DNA of 37,612 nt from Lentisphaeria bacterium (GTDB lineage: Bacteria; Verrucomicrobiota; Lentisphaeria; Victivallales; Victivallaceae), in assembly GCA_900768505.1 (NCBI GenBank), contig CAAGED010000045.1, positions 1 through 37,612 of the forward strand. Direction: 5' to 3'. The notes below the pieces were generated by a model. That model saw only the letters and a list, made by a program, of their open reading frames with translations. It was not told the DNA's origin and searched no databases. Positions 16,516 through 24,338 of this stretch are shown in pieces (position 1 is the stretch's first letter; each line of letters starts with the position of its first letter). The position numbers and the translations under genes were made by a program.

Positions 16516-19070
16516 ATGAAAAAAAGAATTTTGCCGCTGCCCTGTTAGGGGTGAATTTGATTACATCTCTCTGGGGTGCCGAGATTAATTGGGAACCGGT
16601 TCGCAGTGAAATCAGCGGAGTACTGCCGCCGATTGCGAATTTAAAAGTGGATGGGAATCTTATGGAATGGCAGGAGGTTATGCCGATTCCACTGGGGCAG
16701 GTTTCGCAAAATACGCCTGCCGCAACGGCGATGCTTTATTATGCCTGGACGCCGGAAGGGTTGGCGTTTGCCGCCAAGGTCAACGATAAAAATGTTGGCA
16801 ACTCCAAAAGCGGCGATGATATTTGGATGGAGGATTGTATCGAATTTTATCTTAACGCGGCAGTTCCGGCCCGGCAGACCACATCTGCAAAAAAAGGTGA
16901 AAAAACAGTTCCGCCGCCTGACAATTGGTACCAATTTCTGATTAAACCGCCGCTGAACGGCAATCCACCAGAGGTGGGAGTGATACGCAAACGTGAACAT
17001 CTGAATTTGGCCAGTATAAAAATTGCCGGAGTGAAAAACGCCGCGGGATATGTGGTGGAGATGCTGATTCCCTGGAGTAATATGGCCGAATTTGAAGCCA
17101 AGTCCGGGGCGACGGTGAAAATTCAGACTGCCATAAATGATTTTGATCCCGCCGGGCAGGCGCCTCAGGTGTGGAATTCAATTGGGGGAGCGGCAGATTT
17201 AGCTTCCGGATATTACCGCTACATTCCATTCAAGTTGATTGAACAAAACGGGATTGGTGAGGTAAGCGACCTCTCGATTGTTGACCATATTCCGAATTTT
17301 GACGGAACAGCCACCCGGATAAGTTTTGATTTCATCACCGGCAATGTGGTGGCCGGACAACTGAAAGAGGTGGAGTTGAGCTTCGCGGGAAGAGCCGGGG
17401 AGAAAACGAGCGGGATTAGATTTCAAAAGAAATTTGGCGCCTTTGAACCATTCGATTCGGATACGCAAATTGCCCGGGTAGCCGATACGATTGATTTAAC
17501 CCAGTTACCCCGGGGTATGTACGACTTGACCATTAAATATGTGGATGTTTTGGGCAATGTTCACAGCATTAAACGTGATTTCGCTCTGGTCAAGGGGTAT
17601 GAAATCGTGGACAAATTTGAGCGAGCCGCTGCCGGAGTGGATTTTGGTGCCATGGCGGCACAGTCGCCGTATGCGGTGCGCAATTGGTTTGGCGCATTGG
17701 CGGCGGCGCAGGGGATAAAGAGTTATATGGCGACCAACAATCGAATGCGTTGCATTGGCAGTTATGATGAATTGAGTGCGCGTCTGATGGCATTGACCAC
17801 CAATGAATCGTTTTCGGAAGAAAATATTTTCAGTTTCCTGCAATATGGACGGAATGGAAAAATCGGAGTCGCTTTTCAGCCTTACAATTACAGAGGTAAA
17901 AGCAGCAGCGGAGCGCTGACTCTCTTCTGGGGACCGATTCCACTGCTGGAACTTTACGTCACTCGTGCCGGCGATGCTAAAGCAATGGAGCGAATATTTA
18001 ACCGCAAAATTGTCGACCGGGAGAGCTCGGCGGAACGTGTCAGCCGCATGGAGGAGCTTACGCTGGAGAGCGGGAAAAAAGTATTGCTGGCCAGTTGGGA
18101 TGGCGAATTGGATTACTCATTGTTTCGTTATGGAAATTGGGTGTATAATTCCGGGGCGGCAGGACAGAATAATCCGGCTTTGGCCAAGGCTGCATTTGAT
18201 CTTTTCACTGCGGACCGGGAGCTGGATATGGAGGATTTGAATTATTTGCGGGAGGCCTACATTGGCTCACTGCCAAATTTAGATGTAAAGGATTACGACC
18301 CGATTGCCGGAAATTTATACGCCGGGGATATGCACACCCACTCCATTTATTCCGATGGCAATACTACGCCGCTGGGGTTGGCGGCTGGTTATATTTACAG
18401 CCAAATGAGTTTTATGGTGCTTTCTGACCACCGCACAGTGGATGGAGCACTCAAGCTCAATGAAATTGCAGAGAAAAGCGGTCTGGACTGGAATATTGTA
18501 GTAGGTGAGGAATTTAACAGTCAGGACGGCCATTTTAATATTTACCCGCTTAAAAAATCAATTCCGGCGGATCTGCCGTTCGAGGAGATGATGAAGCTGG
18601 CGGCCGGGCAGGGGGCCAGTGTTCAAGCTAACCATCCGTTATCCAAAAATTATCCGCTGACCATTAAACCATTTCTGGATAATGCTTTGCAGGGTAGCGG
18701 CCTGGTGGCCTGGGAACACCCGACGCCGCGTTATGACGAGTGGAAGAAAGCCGGAATTTTGCCGGTAATGATTGGCAGTTCGGACACTCATGACCGTGCA
18801 TATATTTCGGAAGTAACGCTTATTTTTGCTTCTGACACGGAGCCGGAGAGTATTCAGCGGGCCATAATTAACCGGAATGCCGGTTTGCTGGGAATTTATT
18901 CCAAGCAGCGTATCATGGGTGATGATCGTTATATTGCCAATTTTATTCGCTTGTTGCGGGATGAGCCGGAGCAAATCCTAAAATCCCATCGAGAGAATAC
19001 TGCAAGAGCGGTAGAAAATCTCAAAATGGATCAACTATCAAAATTATCCGGCGGACACCGGGAGTTGTAA
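16516..19070 (+). CDS. Exported CBM9-like / PHP-domain protein, A-tract frameshift
   Basis: About 850 residues. ATG at 16516 is followed by seven A, and that frame stops after ten codons. With eight A the reading becomes MKKKNFAAALLGVNLITSLW and then GAE, a good signal peptide that joins the long frame; otherwise the first start is GTG at 16551, inside the signal. Residues roughly 35-210 look like a CBM9/DOMON-type domain (LKVDGNLMEWQEV, WMEDCIEFYLN). A beta-rich middle region follows. The last 270 residues form a PHP domain: GDMHTHSIYSDG, VLSDHRT, GEEFNSQ, NHPLS and SSDTHDR supply metal ligands. Sugar binding plus an exported metal hydrolase suggests action on a polysaccharide-linked ester, but the substrate is unknown. 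It lies 57 bases after the lipoprotein gene and is probably cotranscribed with it. Confidence 0.82.
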
Positions 19071-19111
19071 TTTTATTTGCAATAATTTGGCAAATTATAC
19101 GAAAGATTTTT

Positions 19112-19156
19112 GCGAGAGGGAAAAAACTTTTACCGGATAGGTTTTTGCCTTCTCGC
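19112..19156. repeat. Palindromic intergenic repeat, copy 2
   Basis: The left arm 19112-19127 (GCGAGAGGGAAAAAAC) pairs with the right arm 19141-19156 (GTTTTTGCCTTCTCGC) at 14 of 16 positions around a 13-base loop. The right arm matches copy 1 at 15 of 16 positions. It lies about 40 bases after the exported PHP gene, but no T-run follows on either strand. Confidence 0.75.
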
Positions 19157-19201
19157 ACTCTTTCTTTCTCAATCCATTTTATAAATTATCGAAAAAGTTA
19201 A

Positions 19202-19270
19202 TTATTCAATACAAGGCTTGTAAGGTTTGGGCACTTGCGGCGCATTGCCGATCGGGAAATCCCATTCTCT
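19202..19270 (-). pseudogene. Gene remnant, 3' tail only
   Basis: A 22-codon stretch on the minus strand ending at the stop 19202-19204 reads like the C-terminus of a real protein: REWDFPIGNAPQVPKPYKPC, then IE. An in-frame TGA (19271-19273) cuts it off upstream. The Pro-rich tail with an Asn-Ala-Pro turn is not a typical random translation. No family recognised. Confidence 0.35.
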
Positions 19271-19306
19271 TCAACAAGTGCTATATATTCTTTTTTTCAG
19301 AAAAAT

Positions 19307-19773
19307 TTATTCTTCAATATAAGATTGTCTGCAGGTATTTCCGGTGTTGTCATATTCTGAATCAATAATGTCATCCGTAGTGAAAAATACTTGATCTTTT
19401 CCACCTGCTGAGGTCAACCCTACAGTTCCGAAAATAAAATTGATTCCCCAAAATAAGGTTGTCTCATAAAACCTTTCTTCTGAATACCCCCCCCCAATGC
19501 GACACCCAATAATCCCAATAATGCGGTAACAACAAGTTTAAGCCAAATTGCAATCTCTTGAGAAAATTTGTTTTACGGAATCACCCGCACGCCGGCATAA
19601 TAAAGCAATAACGGCAATGCATAAATTATCAGCAAAAATAATATTGAACAATATAAATTGATTGGTCGGATAAATATCATAGCCATACCATAATTCAGCC
19701 ATATCGATATATCCCCGGCGACCAACAAATAAAGACATATTGTAACAAATACTTTTATATCTTCACTCCCATT
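19307..19773 (-). pseudogene. Degraded small membrane-protein gene
   Basis: Reading the minus strand down from 19773, 66 codons are open (VFVTICLYLLVAG, then a second helix ending LLLYYAGVRVIP) up to a TAA at 19573-19575. The same frame continues after it as NKFSQEIAIWLKLVVTALLG up to a run of nine G (plus-strand C 19487-19495). One more G would keep the frame and give YSEERFYETTLFWG and then LTSAGGKDQVFFTTDDI, ending at the stop 19307-19309. So a protein of about 150 residues with three or four membrane segments and an acidic DDI-type loop carries one stop and one homopolymer frameshift. No clean start is visible. Confidence 0.55.
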
Positions 19774-19852
19774 TCAATTTTTGTTGCTCAATATATGATG
19801 GCTTAAAAGAGAATATCGCGAATTTTTATTAAATTTATTTGAGGAAAAGAAC

Positions 19853-19892
19853 AAAAAAATCCGGGCAGGGGATGAACTCCCCAACCCGGATT
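19853..19892 (-). terminator. Intrinsic terminator of groS-groL
   Basis: AATCCGGG (19858-19865) pairs with CCCGGATT (19885-19892), with an inner GGGG/CCCC pairing. On the minus strand seven T follow (19853-19859). It lies 35 bases after the groL stop. Confidence 0.85.
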
Positions 19893-19926
19893 AATTACAA
19901 AATCACTTGGTCAGCGACCGCATGAA

Positions 19927-21564
19927 TTACATCATGCCGCCCATTCCGCCCATTCCGCCCATGCCGCCAGCGGGCATTGCCGGTTCTTTTTCTTCCTTGA
20001 TGTCGGTGATCAAGCACTCGGTTGTCAGCAGCAGACCGGAGATTGAAGCCGCATTCTGCAACGCTGAACGAGTTACCTTGGTCGGGTCGATAATGCCGTT
20101 TTCCAACATATCAACATATTCGCCGGTAGCCACGTTGAATCCGAAATTGCCCTTGTGAGATTTTACCTTCTCAACAATAACGCTACCTTCGTAACCACCA
20201 TTGGCCGCCAACTGGCGCAGGGGTTCTTCAATCGCCCGCTCAACAATCTTGGCGCCGATAGCTTCGTCGCCGCTCAACTTCAAGCTCTCCATTGCCACTG
20301 AAGCACGGAGCAATGCCACACCGCCGCCGGGGACAATACCCTCTTCAACCGCGGCACGGGTCGCATGCAACGCATCTTCGACGCGAGCCTTTTTCTCTTT
20401 CATTTCAACTTCAGTAGCGGCGCCGACGTGAATAACGGCCACACCGCCGGCCAACTTGGCCAAACGTTCCTGAAGTTTTTCACGATCGTAATCGCTGGTG
20501 GTATCTTCGATCTCTTTACGGATCTGGTTTACTCGTGCCATAATCTTACTGGTTTCGCCGGCACCCTCAACAATGGTGGTGGACTCTTTGCCCACCGTAA
20601 CGCGCTTCGCCCGACCCAACTGCTCCAAGGTCACATTTTCCAGCTTCAAACCCAAATCTTCGGAAATGCAGGTGCCGCCGGTCAAAATGGCAATATCCTG
20701 CAACATGGCCTTGCGGCGGTCACCGAAGCCCGGAGCCTTGACGGCGCAGACATTCAATGTTCCGCGCATCTTATTGATTACCAGGGTTGCCAGAGCCTCG
20801 CCCTCAATATCTTCTGCAATGATCAACAACGGACGACCTTCCTTGGAGGCAGCCTGCAAAATCGGGAGCATGTCGTTGAGATTGCTGATTTTCTTCTCGT
20901 TGATGAGGATGTAGCAATCTTCCAATGACGCCTCCATTGAATCGGCGTTGGTTACGAAATACGGTGAGAGATAGCCTTTGTCAAACTGCATTCCTTCAAC
21001 CACATCCAACGTGGTTTCAATGGTCTTGGCCTCTTCAACCGTGATGGTGCCGTCCTTGCCGACTTTATCCATTGCGTCAGCGATAATATCGCCGATGGTG
21101 GCGTCGCCGTTGGCAGAAATGGTGGCAACCTGTGCAACCTGAGCGCGATCGCTTACTGACTTGCTCAATTCAGCCAACTTGGCAATCATAACTTCCGCAG
21201 CCCGGTCGATGCCGCGCTTGAGTTCCATCGGATTGGCTCCAGCGGTAACGTTCTTCAAGCCTTCACGATAAATCGCTTCTGCCAAAACAGTTGCGGTAGT
21301 TGTACCGTCACCGGCAATATCGCTGGTCTTGCTGGCCACTTCCTTGACCATCTGGGCACCCATATTGGCATACGGGCAGGGCAGTTCGATTTCCTTGGCG
21401 ACGGAGACGCCGTCCTTGGTTACTACCGGAGCACCGTATTTCTTATCAATAACCACGTTGCGTCCCTTGGGGCCGAGAGTGGTTTTTACCGCCTTGCTCA
21501 ACAAAGTTACGCCCTCGAGGATATTGCGACGAGCCTCTTCCGAAAACAAAAGCTGTTTAGCCAT
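19927..21564 (-). CDS. groL: Chaperonin GroEL
   Basis: 545 residues. Forms the 14-mer folding chamber and hydrolyses ATP. Clear motifs are TTLGPKGRNVVIDK (ATP site), AGDGTTTATVLA (87-98 region), the apical-domain substrate-binding helices, and a C-terminus ending in Gly-Gly-Met repeats, the normal disordered tail. Length is standard. 92 bases separate it from groS upstream, and GGAG precedes the ATG. It lies downstream of groS on the same strand and ends in its own terminator. Confidence 0.98.
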   Translation of the reverse strand: MAKQLLFSEEARRNILEGVTLLSKAVKTTLGPKGRNVVIDKKYGAPVVTKDGVSVAKEIELPCPYANMGAQMVKEVASKTSDIAGDGTTTATVLAEAIYREGLKNVTAGANPMELKRGIDRAAEVMIAKLAELSKSVSDRAQVAQVATISANGDATIGDIIADAMDKVGKDGTITVEEAKTIETTLDVVEGMQFDKGYLSPYFVTNADSMEASLEDCYILINEKKISNLNDMLPILQAASKEGRPLLIIAEDIEGEALATLVINKMRGTLNVCAVKAPGFGDRRKAMLQDIAILTGGTCISEDLGLKLENVTLEQLGRAKRVTVGKESTTIVEGAGETSKIMARVNQIRKEIEDTTSDYDREKLQERLAKLAGGVAVIHVGAATEVEMKEKKARVEDALHATRAAVEEGIVPGGGVALLRASVAMESLKLSGDEAIGAKIVERAIEEPLRQLAANGGYEGSVIVEKVKSHKGNFGFNVATGEYVDMLENGIIDPTKVTRSALQNAASISGLLLTTECLITDIKEEKEPAMPAGGMGGMGGMGGMM

Positions 21565-21656
21565 TTGTAATAATCTCCTGATTTTAAATTATGTTGCATA
21601 TTCCGCCCGCCACCACAATCCGGCTTCCGGCGGGGGATAAAATATTACCGAATCAA

Positions 21657-21953
21657 TTAACCAACAATGGCGAGAATATCTTCCACGTTGATAATCTTGT
21701 ATTCTTTGTCGTTGTACTTCACTTCAGTACCGCCGTAACGGCTGGTCAAAACAATATCGCCGACCTTTACGTCCATGGCGATTTTCTTGCCGTTGTCGTC
21801 ACATTTGCCACTTCCGACGGCGACTACGGTATATTCCTGTGGCTTTTCCTTAGCGGTATCCGGCAGGTAAATGCCACCTTTCATAACTTCGCCAACTTCA
21901 CGGATTTCGAGCAAAACGCGATCGCCCAACGGTCTGATGTTCACATTAGACAT
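21657..21953 (-). CDS. groS: Co-chaperonin GroES
   Basis: 98 residues; caps GroEL. Begins MSNVNIRPLGDRVLLEI, has a mobile loop near residues 20-35 (VGEVMKGGIYLPDTAKEK) and KVGDIVLTSRYGGTEVKYND. An AAGGAGT ribosome site lies at the right distance from the ATG at 21953. Only about 65 bases separate it from the dnaK terminator, so its promoter must lie in 21954-22018. No CIRCE operator and no sigma-54 motif is present there, unlike dnaK. Confidence 0.98.
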   Translation of the reverse strand: MSNVNIRPLGDRVLLEIREVGEVMKGGIYLPDTAKEKPQEYTVVAVGSGKCDDNGKKIAMDVKVGDIVLTSRYGGTEVKYNDKEYKIINVEDILAIVG

Positions 21954-22018
21954 AAAACTGACTCCTTGTGGTGTTAATTTGAAACAATTATTAATGTTTG
22001 ATTTGTGTTTGAATATTT

Positions 22019-22061
22019 AAAAACACGCCGGATTTCATTTTGTTGCCGAAACCCGGCATGT
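22019..22061 (-). terminator. Intrinsic terminator of dnaK
   Basis: ACACGCCGG (22023-22031) pairs with CCGGCATGT (22053-22061), 9 bp including one G-T pair. On the minus strand T residues follow (22019-22023). It separates dnaK from groS-groL. Confidence 0.8.
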
Positions 22062-22070
22062 TCTTTTTTA

Positions 22071-23972
22071 TTAATCGACAATTTCCGCATCGACTACATC
22101 GTCGCCGCCTTTGGACTCTTTGTTGCCGTTGTCCGCCGCACCCTGAGCCTGCCCCTGAGTTTGTCCCTGAGCCTGCTGTTGCTGATAAATTTCCTGACCG
22201 AATTTCATCAAGTCATTTTCGATGTTCTGCATTGTTGCCTTCATGCCTTCAACATCCTCGGCCTGCAGCTGCTGCTTCAGCTTGGCCAAGCCGTCCTCAA
22301 CCGGACGCTTTACATCGACAGAAATCTTGTCGCCATATTCCTTAAGCTGCTTCTCCGTTTGATAAATCATGGAGTCAGCCCGGTTCTTGGTGTCAATTTT
22401 CTCCTTGGCCGCCTTGTCCTCGGCCTCATGAGCCTTGGCTTCGTTGACCATGCGGTCGATTTCGGAATCACTCAAGCCGCTGGAGGCGGTGATGGTGATC
22501 TTCTGCTCTTTGCCGGTACCCAAATCCTTGGCGGTAACGTGCAGAATGCCGTTGGCATCAATATCAAAAGTTACCTCAATCTGCGGAATGCCCCGGGGTG
22601 CCGGCGCAATACCGTCCAAACGGAAGCGGCCGATTGATTTGTTATCTCGCGCCATTTCACGTTCGCCCTGAAGAACATGAATGTCAACCGAAGGCTGATT
22701 GTCGCTGGCGGTGGAGAATACTTCGCTCTTCTTGGTCGGGATCGTGGTGTTGCGCTCAATCAAACGAGTTGAAATTCCGCCCATAGTTTCAATACCCAAT
22801 GAGAGCGGAGTAACGTCCAGCAATACCACATCTTCCACCTGACCGCCAAGAACACCACCCTGGATTGCGGCACCGCAGGCTACCACTTCGTCCGGATTTA
22901 CGCCCTTGTGCGGTTCCTTGTTGAAGATCATTTTGGCCTGCTCCTGAACCCGCGGCATACGAGTCATACCGCCGACCATGATTACTTCCTTGATTTGCGA
23001 GGAACTTACACCGGCGTCGCGCATGCAGTTTTCGCATGGACGAATGGTACGGTCGATCAATTTGGCACACATCTTCTCCAAGTCACTGCGTGAGATGGTG
23101 ATGTTCAAATTCAACGGACCATTGCCGCTCATGGCGATAAAGGGCAGATTTACCTCAGTGGACATACTGCTGGACAATTCGCACTTTGCCTTCTCAGCCG
23201 CCTCTTTCAGGCGCTGGAGCGACTGAGAATCGTTACGCAGGTCAACACCATTTTCCTTGAGAAAATTATCTGCTATATGGTCAATAATCGCCTGGTCAAA
23301 ATCATCACCGCCCAAGTGGGTATCGCCGTTGGTGGCCTTTACTTCAAAAACGCCGTCGGCAATTTCCAGAATTGAAATATCGAATGTGCCGCCGCCCAAG
23401 TCATAAACTGCAACCGTCTCTTCACCCTTCTTATCCAATCCGTAGGTAAGTGCTGCCGCAGTTGGTTCGTTTACAATACGCAGAACTTCCAATCCGGCGA
23501 TTTTACCGGCGTCCTTAGTTGCCTGACGCTGGCTGTCATTGAAGTAAGCCGGAACGGTAATAACCGCCTGCTTGATCTCCTCGCCCAAGTAGGCTTCGGC
23601 ATCATTCTTGAGTTTTTGCAGAATCATTGCGGAAATTTCCGGCGGAGAGAACTGCTTGCCGTCGATATTGATTGCAACATCGCCATTCTTGGCGGCTTCG
23701 AGCTTGTAGGGGAACGAATCCGCCTCATTGGCCACTTCATTGAATTTCCGGCCCATGAAACGCTTTACAGAAAAAATTGTATTTTTCGGATTGGTCACTG
23801 CCTGACGCTTGGCAATTTGGCCGACCAAGCGCTCGCCTGCTTTAGTAAATGCGACAATTGACGGAGTGGTGCGGTTGCCCTCTGCGTTCGGAATAACCTT
23901 TGCATCGCCATGCTCAATAACTGCCATGCAGCTGTTGGTAGTACCGAGGTCAATACCTAAAATTTTACCCAT
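22071..23972 (-). CDS. dnaK: Chaperone DnaK (Hsp70)
   Basis: 633 residues. ATP-driven chaperone. Nucleotide-binding domain: GIDLGTTNSCMAV at the N-terminus, then AVYDLGGGTFDISIL and the VGGMTRMP motif. The DVTPLSLGIE linker and VEDVVLLD precede the substrate-binding domain. The helical lid and a Gln/Gly-rich tail end in VDAEIVD, close to the EEVD-like end common in bacteria. Ribosome site AGGAG (23981-23985) precedes the ATG. It stands alone, without grpE or dnaJ beside it, and its upstream region carries a sigma-54 promoter. Confidence 0.98.
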   Translation of the reverse strand: MGKILGIDLGTTNSCMAVIEHGDAKVIPNAEGNRTTPSIVAFTKAGERLVGQIAKRQAVTNPKNTIFSVKRFMGRKFNEVANEADSFPYKLEAAKNGDVAINIDGKQFSPPEISAMILQKLKNDAEAYLGEEIKQAVITVPAYFNDSQRQATKDAGKIAGLEVLRIVNEPTAAALTYGLDKKGEETVAVYDLGGGTFDISILEIADGVFEVKATNGDTHLGGDDFDQAIIDHIADNFLKENGVDLRNDSQSLQRLKEAAEKAKCELSSSMSTEVNLPFIAMSGNGPLNLNITISRSDLEKMCAKLIDRTIRPCENCMRDAGVSSSQIKEVIMVGGMTRMPRVQEQAKMIFNKEPHKGVNPDEVVACGAAIQGGVLGGQVEDVVLLDVTPLSLGIETMGGISTRLIERNTTIPTKKSEVFSTASDNQPSVDIHVLQGEREMARDNKSIGRFRLDGIAPAPRGIPQIEVTFDIDANGILHVTAKDLGTGKEQKITITASSGLSDSEIDRMVNEAKAHEAEDKAAKEKIDTKNRADSMIYQTEKQLKEYGDKISVDVKRPVEDGLAKLKQQLQAEDVEGMKATMQNIENDLMKFGQEIYQQQQAQGQTQGQAQGAADNGNKESKGGDDVVDAEIVD

Positions 23973-24032
23973 GATAATATCTCCTGTCTTATTTTTTTGA
24001 GATTTAAAACTTAAAAATTACATCAGGGTAAT

Positions 24033-24050
24033 AAGCAAGTGCCGTGCCAA
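24033..24050 (-). promoter_or_regulatory. Sigma-54 (-24/-12) promoter of dnaK
   Basis: On the minus strand the sequence reads TTGGCACGGCACTTGCTT, which fits the sigma-54 consensus (TGGCACR, 4 bases, TTGCW) with the invariant GG and GC ten bases apart. The predicted transcription start is near 24024, giving a leader of about 50 bases before the dnaK ATG at 23972. No CIRCE element or sigma-32-type promoter was seen in 23973-24338. Confidence 0.75.
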
Positions 24051-24155
24051 TTTTATTTTTTTTGCCAATATTTATGGTTTTTTGCCTGTTTTCGACTGTT
24101 GCTGCGCCTAAAATAAGTTGATTTGACGGTTATGGCGCATATAATTTCAGATTTG

Positions 24156-24203
24156 TGTCACACTTGACGGCACTTTATTGTGACAAGTTGACGCAGTGTG
24201 ACA
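24156..24203 (-). promoter_or_regulatory. Candidate enhancer: three TGTSACA boxes upstream of dnaK
   Basis: TGTCACA at 24156, TGTGACA at 24179 and TGTGACA at 24197. The outer pair forms a perfect 9-bp inverted repeat TGTCACACT / AGTGTGACA (24156-24164, 24195-24203). It lies about 130-180 bases upstream of the predicted start site, the normal range for sigma-54 activator sites. Its role is inferred from position and symmetry. Confidence 0.5.
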
Positions 24204-24266
24204 TGACGCTCTGCCCAAAATAATGTTTATGGAGAAAATCGTCGCTTATAAAAATATTGCATGAAT

Positions 24267-24306
24267 AAAAAAACGGCAATCACCAATTAAGGTAAGTGCC
24301 GTTTTT
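24267..24306 (-). terminator. Intrinsic terminator of typA
   Basis: AAAAACGGCA (24269-24278) pairs with TGCCGTTTTT (24297-24306), 10 bp, with T-runs on both strands, so it may work in both directions. It lies about 30 bases past the typA stop. With the dnaK promoter elements at 24033-24203 it accounts for most of the 366-base gap 23973-24338. Confidence 0.85.
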
Positions 24307-24338
24307 ACTGATTATTTCTCTTTGCAGAGCGAAAAAAT

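Noticed and set aside
22005..22637. A 210-codon plus-strand frame opposite dnaK, with a hydrophobic Leu/Ser-rich stretch
   Set aside because: Shadow of the Gln/Gly-rich tail and lid region of DnaK on the other strand.
23973..24338. CIRCE operator or sigma-32 promoter for dnaK
   Set aside because: No TTAGCACTC/GAGTGCTAA inverted repeat and no CTTGAA/CCCCAT pair was found. The same is true upstream of groS.
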